A stretch of 64,000 bases of DNA from JAJRZL01 sp964557855. GTDB lineage: Bacteria > Zixibacteria > MSB-5A5 > GN15 > FEB-12. Position 1 is the stretch's first letter; each line of letters begins with the position of its first letter. Position numbers and translations under genes: made by a program. Where the stretch lies: positions 62,001 through 126,000 of the forward strand of contig CAZLBP010000002.1 in the NCBI GenBank assembly GCA_964557855.1. Direction: 5' to 3'. Below the pieces are notes generated by a model. The model saw only the letters and a program-made list of their open reading frames with translations, ran no database searches and was not told where the DNA came from. This document shows positions 1-8,786 of the stretch, one piece after another.

Positions 1-1029
1 GCGCAGCATCGCCAGAACGGAAACGGCGGCCTCAGCCCGGAAGAGAACAAACTTTTCAAAACCAGTGACCGCTGGATTCAGCGGTTTATCGGTTTCAAAG
101 AACGCCGGTTCGCGGCCGAAGGTGAAGGTACGATTGACCTGGCCGCACGCGCGGCCCTGATGCTACTGGATCAGGCCGAGATGAAGGCGCATGAGATTGA
201 CGGCATCGTATTCGGCACGGTGACGCCGTCGTACCTGAACAGTCCGCCCGACTCGGCTCTGCTGCAGGACCGGCTGGGGATTTTGCCTTCGTACAACGGC
301 GCCCCCCGCGAATTCCATTGCATGGACCTCTCTCTGGCCTGCAGTACCTGGGTGGCATGCCTTAAGGCGGCCTATTTGCTGATTTCGACGGGTCAGGCCA
401 GAAACGTGCTGGTAATCGGAGCCGACAAGATGAGCGATACGATCAACTGGCGTGATCGGGCATTTGCCACCGTGCTGGGTGATGCCGGTACTGCAACTCT
501 CTGTTCCGCGGTCGATCCGGATGAGGACTGGTTCAGCTACAATCAGTTCTGGGGCTGGGCCAGCGGCAAGGACGGGGACATCATCGTTTCGCCGGTAGGA
601 GGCTCCAAGAGGCCGATCAGCGGCATAGATGATATCAACGAGTACCGAAATCGCCTGACTATGGATGGTGCTATGGTGCGAGAATTAATCGTGCCGCTGG
701 TAGGCGGGCCCGGCATCGATGCCGCGCTGGCCAAATCCGGCTGGACACTCGATATGCTGGACCTGGCAACGCTGCACGAAGCCAATCTGGTCCTGAATCA
801 GGGCATCGTAAGCCAGTGGAAGAAGCGCGGATTTGCGGGCAAGGTTCTGGATGCCGGCGGTGAGTTCGGCAACACTACATCGGCGACGATCCCGTTGGCG
901 TTGACGCTGAATGCCGACGAGCTACAGGTCGGCAGGCGGTTTGTTTGGGCGGCGTTCGGGGGCGGTTTGACGGCCACGATGGCCATGGGTCAGATACGGC
1001 ACCCGATTAAGACAATGAAGGTCGTGTAG
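1..1029 (+). CDS. Ketoacyl-ACP synthase III (FabH)-like thiolase-fold enzyme, 5' partial
   Basis: The reading frame is open from the first base, so the start lies outside the window. The three KASIII catalytic residues are visible: Cys in DLSLACSTW (codon 340-342), His in LHEANLVLNQG, and Asn in GEFGNTTSATIPLAL. The family condenses an acyl-CoA or acyl-ACP with malonyl-ACP by a ping-pong mechanism in the cytoplasm. LACSTW and LHEANL differ from the usual AACSGF and HQANxRI, so the housekeeping fabH role is not certain. It could be an HMG-CoA-synthase-like or specialised ketosynthase. No acyl carrier protein or fab gene follows; the next 689 bases are non-coding repeats. Confidence 0.85.
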   Translation, partial: AQHRQNGNGGLSPEENKLFKTSDRWIQRFIGFKERRFAAEGEGTIDLAARAALMLLDQAEMKAHEIDGIVFGTVTPSYLNSPPDSALLQDRLGILPSYNGAPREFHCMDLSLACSTWVACLKAAYLLISTGQARNVLVIGADKMSDTINWRDRAFATVLGDAGTATLCSAVDPDEDWFSYNQFWGWASGKDGDIIVSPVGGSKRPISGIDDINEYRNRLTMDGAMVRELIVPLVGGPGIDAALAKSGWTLDMLDLATLHEANLVLNQGIVSQWKKRGFAGKVLDAGGEFGNTTSATIPLALTLNADELQVGRRFVWAAFGGGLTATMAMGQIRHPIKTMKVV

Positions 1030-1077
1030 CCGTCCCCGCGGTTGTGGCGGCAGATTCGGCCATGTTACAAGCGAGCG

Positions 1078-1521
1078 GAAGAACACACCCCGCCCTTTGG
1101 CCACACCTCTCAACGGCCTGTTGAAAGACCCCGGTTTCTGTCGTGTCGGGTCTTGAGCCCGCGTCAGCGGGAACGTGACCCAACACGAAACTCGTTGGAA
1201 AGCCGGAGCGGCAGGTCACACGACTTCACTGACCCAAAATTGCAGGACCAGCCGCAACTTCCGGGGGTCGCCCAGGACTTGCCCCGGGATCCGTGGGGAT
1301 CCAAAACGAATCCTCAGTTCGAGCAGTAAATGCCGTATCATGGATAAGGGACCCCCGCAAGCGGCGGGCGACCCGACCCGGTACCGCCGGCGTGCCCGTA
1401 GTGAAAACAAACGAACCCTTGGCCGCTCCCGGGAAGGGAATGAGAAAAAGGCAGCACATTGACCATTGACGATACCTGGATACAAGTATCCGGTTTGTAC
1501 TAAGGGTGGGGTGTGTTCTTG
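1078..1521. repeat. Intergenic repeat block bounded by inverted GAAGAACACACCCCGCCC motifs
   Basis: The 689-base gap 1030-1718 holds no credible gene. Its left part starts with GAAGAACACACCCCGCCC (1078-1095). The right part holds GGGTGGGGTGTGTTCTTG (1504-1521), the inverted complement with two mismatches. Inside, 1141-1152 and 1177-1188 form a near-perfect inverted repeat (TCGTGTCGGGTC / GACCCAACACGA) enclosing CCCGC-GTCA-GCGGG at 1158-1171. The same nested palindrome recurs near 12513. Whether the whole 444 bp is one mobile unit or several stacked repeats cannot be told from one copy. Confidence 0.55.
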
Positions 1522-1610
1522 CCCGATCCGCGACCAACAGTCACTTCAATACCAGCGTCCGTAGAGCCTGCGGCTGACTTGGCCAGAGTTTCACCCTCCA
1601 CAAATTAAAC

Positions 1611-1638
1611 TGGACACCTCTCTGAAATCCCCTATATT
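1611..1638 (+). promoter_or_regulatory. Probable sigma-70-type promoter of the glycan block
   Basis: TGGACA (1611-1616) and TATATT (1633-1638) are separated by 16 bases, about 80 bases upstream of the ATG at 1719. The box sequences fit the vegetative consensus; activity is inferred. Confidence 0.45.
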
Positions 1639-1718
1639 CAACCTCTTTATGACGCAAAGACTTAACCGGTCGGCGGCGATGCGTACACCCGGCCGGTTGA
1701 ACTGAACAATATGCTGAA

Positions 1719-4718
1719 ATGACTTCAGATAACCGTCGTACAATTGATTCCGCTCACGTGATCACGGCACTCGGCGTGTGGCTGGTGTCGCTGGTCGTGT
1801 ATTCGCTCACCAAGGCGCCCACACTGTCGTTCTGGGACTGCGGTGAGTTCATAGCCGCTTCCTATGTACTGGGCATACCGCATCCGCCCGGCTCACCGCT
1901 GTATGTGCTGTTCGGCAGGCTGTTCAGCGTACTGCCGCTCTGGTCCGACGTGTCGGTTCGGGTCAATATGCTCTCCGCATTCTGTTCGTCGTTTACAGCG
2001 CTGTTCGGGTATCTCATTATTGCCCGCATACTCCGGGCCTGGTTCCGGGGAGATCCCGGCCTGTACTCCCGGATACTGATATTTGCCGGGGCCGCTGCCG
2101 GTGCGCTCTATGCTGCTTTCAGCGTGACTAACTGGAACAACTCGGTCGAGGCCGAAGTGTACGGCATGGCTCTGATGTTCATGACTGCCCTGGTCTGGCT
2201 GACACTGGTCTATTTCGAGCAACAGGGTACTCCTTTCGGCGACAAGATCATGCTGCTCATTGTCTACATTGCCTTTCTCGGTGTCGGGATACATATGTCC
2301 GTGTTCCTCGTTCTTCCTTTTGCCCTGTTGTACTTCATCATCAAGAAGTCTGCCGCAACGGCTATCTGGCACGCCGGCACGATCTTCTTTTTTCTGGAGT
2401 TGTATCTGATATTCGCTTTCTCTTCCAGACCGGGAGAGGTTCCGTATTACGTCCCGGTCATCATAGTCACCGTCGTTTATTTCTTCTATGTCTTTTCCTT
2501 CGAGCGTATCCCCAAATACCACCTGCTGATCGGCGCCGGGTTCCTGCTGGCTTGCCTGCCCCTATTCGGTACCGCCGTCAGTTCCCTGTCCGGCGCCGAC
2601 CCCACGTCGGCCGAATCGCCCGCTCTGCTCAGCTTGATCGGTAAGACAATTCTGGTTGTGTTGAACATCCTGGCTGTCATCATTCTCTACGCGTTCTTTC
2701 AGGCCCGACGCAAAAGACAACCCCCGCCGCAACTCCTGACATCTGCCATCTTCATCCTGGCCACTTCGTTTCTTATCGGAGCGCTCAATTCATTCAAAGG
2801 GTATTATCCGTTCCTGGTGGCTACCGCAGTTCTGTCGCTGGTTTTGTTGTTGGTCATTCGTAAACATATAAACTGGTCCATTCTCTTGGCGCTCGGAGGC
2901 GCACTGCTGATTGTCCTCGGCGTCAAAGAATTCTTCTACGGATTGCTGGCCGCCTTTGTCCTGGTAGCCGTCCTTGGCCTGGCTCGCAAGCTGCCGCAGT
3001 GGCGACAGGCGCTGATGATCCTCCTGTGCGCTCTGATCGGCTACTCCACCCATCTCTTTATTCCTATCAGATCCGCGCAGGATCCGGCGCTGAATGAAAA
3101 CGACCCTTCCGAAAGCCTGACCGCCACCATCAATTTTTTGGAACGCAAACAGTATGGCTCTCAGTCTATGATAGATCGGATGTTTGAACGCCGCGGAGAA
3201 TGGATCAATCAATTCGGTCCGCATCGGCGCATGGGCTTCTGGGGCTTCTTTCAGGAGCAATATGGTCTCTCCGGACCGTCATTCGTCTTCGTGTTTCTGC
3301 TCGGACTTTTCGGCGTGTGGGAAACGATTCGCCGAAAACCCAGGCTGGGACTGCCTTTGGCCGTGCTTCTCCTGCTGTGTACGGTCGGCCTCGTGCTCTA
3401 CATGAATTTCGCCGATGGCACCCGGCAGCACCCCGTGACCGGGCAGGACTATCTCGAAGTGCGCAACCGCGACTACTTCTTCACCCCGGGATTCGTGCTG
3501 TTTGGATTCGTTATCGGCATGGGGACCGCCGGCCTGTTGCAGATGTTGCGGGAATCGATCTCTCAGTTTTCCTCCGGCCCCAGACGGGTTATTCTGACCT
3601 CTGCGCTGGTCCTCTTTCTTTTCCCTACGTACACGTTCGCCACGAATTATCACATCTGTGATCGGTCGTACAACTTCATTCCGTATGACTATGGCTGGAA
3701 CCTCCTCGACTCGACCCCCGAAAACGGCATCTTGTTTACTCATGGCGACAATGATACGTTCCCGCTGTGGTGTCTGCAGGAGGTGTACAATATCAGGCCG
3801 GATGTCAACGTCGTGAATCTGTCGCTGGCCAATACGAAGTGGTACATCAAGCAACTGGTCGACTATCAGCATCTGGACCTGGGCTGGACCCATGCCGATA
3901 TCGATGCTCTCCAGCCGTTTCGAACCCGCGATGGCCTCACCTTCCGGCTCCAGGATCAGGTAGTCGATGCTATTGTCGACAATTACTACGGGCGACGCCC
4001 GGTCTGTTTTTCGGTTACCGTAGGTCAGGGTGCGCGTCAATATAAAGGCCGGCCGCTCGACCGGATGCTGCGTATGGTCGGTATGGTCTGGGAGGTGGCG
4101 CCGACCCAGGAAGCGTACGAGGTGGATGTGGACCGGTCCCTGGCGTTCTTTCTCGGTCCCGATCGTTTTGCGGCCCGAGGTGTGAATGACCCCGACGTGT
4201 ACCAGAATGAAGCCACTCGCCGGCTCACGCGAAACTACGGCAATGCCTTTCTCATGGTGGCCGATACATTGCGCAAAGCGGATCGAATCGACGAAGCCCT
4301 GGAGCTGGCTCTCACGGCGGTCGAGAAGATACCCCACGCCGGGGACCCTATTGAATTCGCCGCCCGCATTTATGCCGACAGGGGAGAGGTTGATGAACTT
4401 CGTCAGTTAATGGATCTCACTTATGCCGGAGACAGAGAAAAACTTCGGATTCTCCTGGCCCGAGCACAGAGAAACAGCGATAACATCAAAGGCGCCGAGG
4501 AGACCTTGATATCCATGCTCACCAACGACCCCAACAATCGAGAGGCCTTCGATGCACTGATGCGCATGTACGTGGCCGAAAAACGGGTCAGCTCCATGAA
4601 GCGTCTTCTGGAGGAATGGCTGCGGTTCAATCCCGAGGATCAGGCCGGCCGCGAGGCACTCAAGGACATAGGCGAATTGCTCCGCAGCGATTCACTCGAT
4701 CGCGGAGTGCAGCCATGA
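1719..4718 (+). CDS. DUF2723 polytopic membrane protein with C-terminal TPR region
   Basis: 999 aa. The N-terminus carries the DUF2723 hallmark LSFWDCGEFIAASYVLGIPH followed by PPGSPLYVL. About a dozen or more hydrophobic segments extend to about residue 640. A soluble region follows (FTHGDNDTFPLWCLQE), then helical TPR-like repeats at about 830-990. DUF2723 proteins are GT-C-fold relatives (TMEM260-like) suspected of lipid-linked sugar transfer to exported proteins; the substrate is unknown. A cluster of extra hydrophobic segments at about residues 205-430 makes it larger than simple DUF2723 proteins. The stop overlaps the next gene by 4 bp (ATGA), so it is the first gene of a glycan operon. 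The ATG is 81 bases downstream of the likely promoter. Confidence 0.85.
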   Translation: MTSDNRRTIDSAHVITALGVWLVSLVVYSLTKAPTLSFWDCGEFIAASYVLGIPHPPGSPLYVLFGRLFSVLPLWSDVSVRVNMLSAFCSSFTALFGYLIIARILRAWFRGDPGLYSRILIFAGAAAGALYAAFSVTNWNNSVEAEVYGMALMFMTALVWLTLVYFEQQGTPFGDKIMLLIVYIAFLGVGIHMSVFLVLPFALLYFIIKKSAATAIWHAGTIFFFLELYLIFAFSSRPGEVPYYVPVIIVTVVYFFYVFSFERIPKYHLLIGAGFLLACLPLFGTAVSSLSGADPTSAESPALLSLIGKTILVVLNILAVIILYAFFQARRKRQPPPQLLTSAIFILATSFLIGALNSFKGYYPFLVATAVLSLVLLLVIRKHINWSILLALGGALLIVLGVKEFFYGLLAAFVLVAVLGLARKLPQWRQALMILLCALIGYSTHLFIPIRSAQDPALNENDPSESLTATINFLERKQYGSQSMIDRMFERRGEWINQFGPHRRMGFWGFFQEQYGLSGPSFVFVFLLGLFGVWETIRRKPRLGLPLAVLLLLCTVGLVLYMNFADGTRQHPVTGQDYLEVRNRDYFFTPGFVLFGFVIGMGTAGLLQMLRESISQFSSGPRRVILTSALVLFLFPTYTFATNYHICDRSYNFIPYDYGWNLLDSTPENGILFTHGDNDTFPLWCLQEVYNIRPDVNVVNLSLANTKWYIKQLVDYQHLDLGWTHADIDALQPFRTRDGLTFRLQDQVVDAIVDNYYGRRPVCFSVTVGQGARQYKGRPLDRMLRMVGMVWEVAPTQEAYEVDVDRSLAFFLGPDRFAARGVNDPDVYQNEATRRLTRNYGNAFLMVADTLRKADRIDEALELALTAVEKIPHAGDPIEFAARIYADRGEVDELRQLMDLTYAGDREKLRILLARAQRNSDNIKGAEETLISMLTNDPNNREAFDALMRMYVAEKRVSSMKRLLEEWLRFNPEDQAGREALKDIGELLRSDSLDRGVQP

Positions 4719-5830
4719 ACATTCTGGCCGTCAATTGGAATGACCTGAAAAACCCCTTCGCCGGCGGGGCCGAAGTCCACCTCGAGGAACTGCTTCGCCG
4801 CCTGGTTACCTACGGCCACCGCGTAACACTCTTTTGCTCCGGCTTTCCTGATTACAGGCCGGAAGAGGTCATAGAAGGCATCACAATTGTCCGTCGCGGC
4901 AATCGCTACAATTTCAACCTCATAGCTCCGTTTCACCTGCGACGACTCGCGCGACAACAGTCATTCGACCTGTTGATCGAAGACATCAACAAAATCCCGT
5001 TTTACACACCGCTTTACTTGAAGTTGAGAACACTGGTGGTTGTCCCGCACTTGTTCGCCACGACCGTATTCCAGGAAATCAATTTCGTCCTGGGCACCTA
5101 TATCTACCTGGCCGAGAGACCGCTTGTCCCCGTCTACCGCGGTCTGCCGTTTAACGTGATTTCGGAGTCCACGGCCGATGATCTGGTGGCCCGGGGAATT
5201 CCGCGTGAAGACGTATCTGTCATTCATTGCGGTATCGATGCCGACCTGTACTCGTATGATCCTCACGTGACCAAGTACGAACAGCCCACCGTCCTTTACC
5301 TCGGGCGCATTAAAAAATACAAGTGTATCCAGCATCTGATCGAGGCGTTCAAGATCGTCAAGGAGAAAGTCACGACCGCCCGTCTCATGATTGTCGGCAG
5401 CGGCGACTATACCGACCGGCTAAAAATGCTGATCCGGACGCTCGACCTTTCGGAATCGGTTGAGTTCCCGGGCTTCGTCTCGACGGAAGAAAAGGTCGAC
5501 CGCATGCGTCGTGCTCATGTGGCTGTGCTGCCGTCGCTTAAAGAAGGCTGGGGGCTGACCAATATCGAGTCGAATTCCGTCGGTACGGTCGTTGTGGCGG
5601 CCGATGTGCCGGGCCTGCGAGACTCCGTGCGCCACGGTGAAACCGGCTTTTTGTACAAGCATGGCGATATTGCTCAATTGGCGGAGTATGTGATCACCAT
5701 ACTCACGGATCGGGATAAACGCGAACAGATGGAGCTGGGAGCCACCAAATGGGCGGCGACGTTTGACTGGGATATCGCGGCCAAGGAATTCGAGAAACTG
5801 ATACTCGATCTGGTAGAAGACCGGAAATGA
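4715..5830 (+). CDS. Glycosyltransferase family 4
   Basis: 371 aa from the ATG at 4715, which overlaps the previous stop. The first residues MNILAVNWNDLKNPFAGGAE are the typical GT4 opening with the GGAE donor-site loop. The EX7E signature lies in KEGWGLTNIESNSVG, preceded by VAVLPS. GT-B retaining enzymes of this family move a sugar from a nucleotide donor to a lipid-linked or protein acceptor on the cytoplasmic face. No signal peptide or membrane segment is seen. The 4-bp overlaps on both sides imply co-translation with the DUF2723 protein and the following membrane protein. Donor and acceptor cannot be deduced. Confidence 0.9.
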   Translation: MNILAVNWNDLKNPFAGGAEVHLEELLRRLVTYGHRVTLFCSGFPDYRPEEVIEGITIVRRGNRYNFNLIAPFHLRRLARQQSFDLLIEDINKIPFYTPLYLKLRTLVVVPHLFATTVFQEINFVLGTYIYLAERPLVPVYRGLPFNVISESTADDLVARGIPREDVSVIHCGIDADLYSYDPHVTKYEQPTVLYLGRIKKYKCIQHLIEAFKIVKEKVTTARLMIVGSGDYTDRLKMLIRTLDLSESVEFPGFVSTEEKVDRMRRAHVAVLPSLKEGWGLTNIESNSVGTVVVAADVPGLRDSVRHGETGFLYKHGDIAQLAEYVITILTDRDKREQMELGATKWAATFDWDIAAKEFEKLILDLVEDRK

Positions 5831-6858
5831 CGATACAAACCAAGAAATACATATACCTGCTGGTCGGCATACTGATATCGGCCGTGCTGCTGTATGTGTT
5901 GTTCCGCAACATCGACTTCCTGGAGCTGTGGGGAGCGTTGAAAGGCGCCAACTACGTCTGGCTGATCCCCAACGTGTTGCTCATCGTCTTCACCATGTAC
6001 CAGCGGGCCTATCGCTGGCGGGCGATGGTGGCGCCGATTACCCATATTCCCTTCCCACGCCTCCTGGCCGCGACGTGTATCGGTTTCATGGCCAACAACG
6101 TCCTGCCTCTGCGCCTGGGGGAATTCGTGCGAGCCTATTCACTGGCATTTCGCAACACGAAAATCACGAAGTCCGCCTCGCTGGCCACTATCTTCGTCGA
6201 GCGCATGGTCTTTGACCTAATTGCTCTGCTGCTGATTTTCGGCGCGGTGCTCTTCTTTTCGCACCTCTCTCTTGACCCCAGCATGAAGCAGGGTCTCAAT
6301 ATCGCCATCGGTATCGCCCTGATCGGCATACTTTTCATTGTCATCCTGGCGCTCAAGCCGAGCCAGACCGGACAAGTGCTGACGCGTTACCTGTACTTCG
6401 TGCCCGATACGATCAAGGGCACGATCGAGGGCCTCGTTATGAAGTTCGCCCGCGGACTCGAGTTCCTGACCAATATCAAAAGCCTTATATCGGTCGGCGT
6501 TCAGACTCTGCTTATCTGGATTCTCATGGGTATCTCCAACCTCTTTGTCTTCAAAGCATTCGGCTTCGGCCTGCCTCTCGATGCGTCCTTTGTGGTGTTG
6601 GTTGTCGTGTCAATTTCCATCCTCGTGCCGTCTTCGCCCGGCTTTGTGGGCGTCTACCACGCCGGCGCGGTCTGGTCGCTCATGCGGTACGGTGTCAGCC
6701 GCGAGGATGCTCTTTCCTGCGCGCTGGTATTGCACGCCGCCCAGTATATTGTCGTCACGCTGATGGGTTTCTACTATCTTAAGAAAGAACACCTATCCTT
6801 GAAGCGACTGGAGGAAGAGGCCACCGAGGGTGAGACCATTCTCGAGGAGAAGGGATGA
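5827..6858 (+). CDS. AglD/YbhN-like (UPF0104, LPG-synthase TM region) membrane protein
   Basis: 343 aa with about eight hydrophobic segments. Family motifs are RAYRWRAMV, FMANNVLPLRLGEFVRAY, SLATIFVERMVFD and PSSPGFVGVYHAG. The family is the membrane part related to MprF/AglD and is proposed to flip or transfer lipid-linked precursors. It is translationally coupled (ATGA) to the GT4 upstream, which supports a role in exporting or positioning the glycan. It ends the first three-gene set; a 309-base repeat-filled spacer follows. Confidence 0.85.
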   Translation: MTIQTKKYIYLLVGILISAVLLYVLFRNIDFLELWGALKGANYVWLIPNVLLIVFTMYQRAYRWRAMVAPITHIPFPRLLAATCIGFMANNVLPLRLGEFVRAYSLAFRNTKITKSASLATIFVERMVFDLIALLLIFGAVLFFSHLSLDPSMKQGLNIAIGIALIGILFIVILALKPSQTGQVLTRYLYFVPDTIKGTIEGLVMKFARGLEFLTNIKSLISVGVQTLLIWILMGISNLFVFKAFGFGLPLDASFVVLVVVSISILVPSSPGFVGVYHAGAVWSLMRYGVSREDALSCALVLHAAQYIVVTLMGFYYLKKEHLSLKRLEEEATEGETILEEKG

Positions 6859-7167
6859 CGCCGGCTGCTCTGTCATTGTCCGAAAACAGGGGTGCCCCAC
6901 CGCTTGCGGTGGGTTCCTATCAGTCGACGGCAGATGTCCACGACTGCCGGTGCTGTCATTGCGAGGAGCGCAGCGACGATGCAATCCCCATGGCGTTCAC
7001 GCTCCCTCGCTCTGTCATTCCTGCGAAGGCAGGAATCCAGAGCGTTCCCAGGTACAACTTGGGCACGAGCAAGACAGAGGAATGGACCCCTGTCTTCGCA
7101 GGGGTGAAAGAGGAGGCAGGGGTGACAGGAAAGGTAGGGTGACACCATCGGAGCGGAGGCCTGACCC
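6859..7167. repeat. Spacer packed with short interspersed repeats
   Basis: No convincing gene. It contains GTGCCCCACCGCTTGCGGTG (about 6892-6911, a hairpin repeated near 57942), a GTCATTGCGAGGAGCGCAGC-type repeat (6955-6974), GTCATTCCTGCGAAGGCAGG (7013-7032) with an inverted partner near 7090-7106, and a purine-rich tail. Such repeats are widespread across bacterial phyla and are often mistranslated as peptides containing VIPAKAGIQ. The ribosome-binding site GGAGG for the next gene lies at its right end. Confidence 0.75.
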
Positions 7168-8181
7168 ATGCTAAACCTCGCCATCATCGGCTGCGGGTAC
7201 TGGGGACCTAACCTGGTCCGGAATTTCGCGTCACACGAGGACGTGAACGTCGCTGCCGTATGCGATATTCGACGCGAACGGCTCGACTTCATCCATTCGC
7301 TCTATCCCGGCATCGAGCAGTTTACGACAGATTCGTCGGACATAGTAAACTCACCCGATATCGACGCCGTCGTCATCGCCACCCCGGTAACTACGCACTT
7401 CGGGCTCGGACAATCCGCCCTCAAAAGTGGCAAACATCTGCTCCTCGAGAAGCCGCTGACCGCCACTGTCGAACAAGCAGAACAACTCATCAATCTCGCC
7501 GAGCAGAAGAACCTCCGCCTGATGGTCGACCACACGTTCGTTTACACCGGAGCTGTCCGCACGATCAAGCAAAGCATCGATAAGAATGAACTGGGGGATC
7601 TCTACTACTTCGATTCCGTCCGCGTCAATCTCGGCCTCTTCCAGCATGATGTCAATGTCATCTGGGACCTGGCCTCGCACGACGTCTCCATTATGGATTA
7701 CCTGCTCGGACAGTCCCCCAGCCGCGTCAGCGCGGTCGGGGTCGACCACCTCAACTCCGGCATCGAGAACATCGCCTATCTTACCCTGCAATTCGAGAAC
7801 AACCTGCTGGGCCATATCCATGTCAACTGGCTGGCGCCGGTCAAAGTCCGCAAGACCGTCATATCCGGGTCAAAAAAGATGGTCATCTACGACGACGTCG
7901 AACCGTCCGAAAAGGTAAAGATCTACAACAACGGCATCGAAATCACCCAGAGCCGCGACCAGATTTATGACCTGCTTATCCAGTATCGCACCGGCGACAT
8001 GTACGCCCCCCGACTGGATCAAACCGAGGCCCTCAAACTGGTGTCCCGTGAATTCTACGATGCCATAAACGAAAACCGAACACCTTTGACCGACGGCCAT
8101 GCCGGACTGCGGGTCGTTAAAATCCTTAAAGCCGCTGCCGGATCGGTCAAGGCCAACGGTGAAATGATTGAATTGGCATAG
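7168..8181 (+). CDS. Gfo/Idh/MocA-family sugar oxidoreductase
   Basis: 337 aa. The N-terminal Rossmann fold opens LNLAIIGCGYWGPNLVRNF (GxGxxG), followed by IDAVVIATPVTTHF and the EKPLT motif (LLLEKPLTATVEQAE), with WDLASHDVSIMDYLL in the C-terminal domain. These enzymes oxidise or reduce nucleotide sugars with NAD(P); WbpB/WlbA-type members make UDP-3-keto-sugars. The adjacent WbpD/WlbB-type acetyltransferase supports a role in 2,3-diamino-uronate synthesis, but the aminotransferase (WbpE) is not in the window. The start has GGAGG 8-9 bases upstream. Three bases separate it from the next gene. Confidence 0.88.
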   Translation: MLNLAIIGCGYWGPNLVRNFASHEDVNVAAVCDIRRERLDFIHSLYPGIEQFTTDSSDIVNSPDIDAVVIATPVTTHFGLGQSALKSGKHLLLEKPLTATVEQAEQLINLAEQKNLRLMVDHTFVYTGAVRTIKQSIDKNELGDLYYFDSVRVNLGLFQHDVNVIWDLASHDVSIMDYLLGQSPSRVSAVGVDHLNSGIENIAYLTLQFENNLLGHIHVNWLAPVKVRKTVISGSKKMVIYDDVEPSEKVKIYNNGIEITQSRDQIYDLLIQYRTGDMYAPRLDQTEALKLVSREFYDAINENRTPLTDGHAGLRVVKILKAAAGSVKANGEMIELA

Positions 8182-8184
8182 AGC

Positions 8185-8769
8185 ATGCCGGATGACGTAA
8201 CCATACATGAGACCTCGATTGTCCAATCCGACCAAATCGGCGCGGGCACCAGAATCTGGGCTTTCTGTAATGTCCAGAAGCATGCCCGAATCGGCGCCGA
8301 CTGCAACATCTGCGATCACTGCTTCATCGAGAACAACGTGGTCGTGGGTGACCGGGTTACAATCAAGAACGGGGTGTCGCTGTTTGACGGTATCGTTGTC
8401 GAGAACGATGTCTTCATCGGCCCGCACGCCGTCTTCACCAACGACATCTATCCCCGCAGCAAGGCCCGCAAAGATCAGTACGACCGAATCCTGATCAGAA
8501 ATGGCGCTACGATCGGCGCGGGTGCAGTTATTATCGCCGGTAGCACGATCGGCGAGTATGCTTTTGTGGGCGCCGGAGCGGTCGTTACCAAAGATATCCC
8601 CGATTATACCCTCTGGTACGGCAACCCGGCCGCGTTTGTGGACTATGTGTGCAAATGCACCAAACGGCTCGAGATCGAGACTGCCACGAGCTCCGAGTCA
8701 GAGATTCAATGCCGCGGATGCGGGCTGACATACCGTCTCGTCAATAATAAGTTGACCTGCACCGGCTGA
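8185..8769 (+). CDS. Left-handed beta-helix N-acetyltransferase (WbpD/WlbB-like)
   Basis: 194 aa. Hexapeptide repeats (IGAGTRIWAFCNVQKHARIG, then VFIGPHAVFTND and IGAGAVIIAG) are followed by the C-terminal GNPA motif (LWYGNPAAFVDYVC). A short tail has Cys pairs (CKC, CRGCG, LTC) that look like a zinc ribbon, as in WlbB relatives. The family acetylates the 3-amino group of UDP-2-acetamido-3-amino-2,3-dideoxy-glucuronate for O-antigen. It lies 3 bp after the oxidoreductase, so the two are probably one pathway unit. The exact sugar is inferred from the family. Confidence 0.85.
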   Translation: MPDDVTIHETSIVQSDQIGAGTRIWAFCNVQKHARIGADCNICDHCFIENNVVVGDRVTIKNGVSLFDGIVVENDVFIGPHAVFTNDIYPRSKARKDQYDRILIRNGATIGAGAVIIAGSTIGEYAFVGAGAVVTKDIPDYTLWYGNPAAFVDYVCKCTKRLEIETATSSESEIQCRGCGLTYRLVNNKLTCTG

Positions 8770-8786
8770 CAGCCAATACTGCCACC

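Noticed and set aside
1..1029. Start of a polyketide or other biosynthetic cluster
   Set aside because: A single KASIII-like gene without carrier protein, adenylation or tailoring genes is not enough evidence.
1042..1537. Several open frames of 89-103 codons on both strands
   Set aside because: They lie within palindromic repeat DNA, have Arg/Pro/Ser-rich translations typical of repeats, and lack RBSs or domains.
3279..4337. 352-codon minus-strand frame opposite the DUF2723 gene
   Set aside because: It is an antisense shadow with His/Arg/Gln-rich composition and no recognisable domain; the plus frame has clear family motifs and coupling.
6830..7292. Open frames with peptides such as VIPAKAGIQ and HSCEGRNPE
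   Set aside because: These are well-known mistranslations of interspersed repeats and overlap real genes at both ends.
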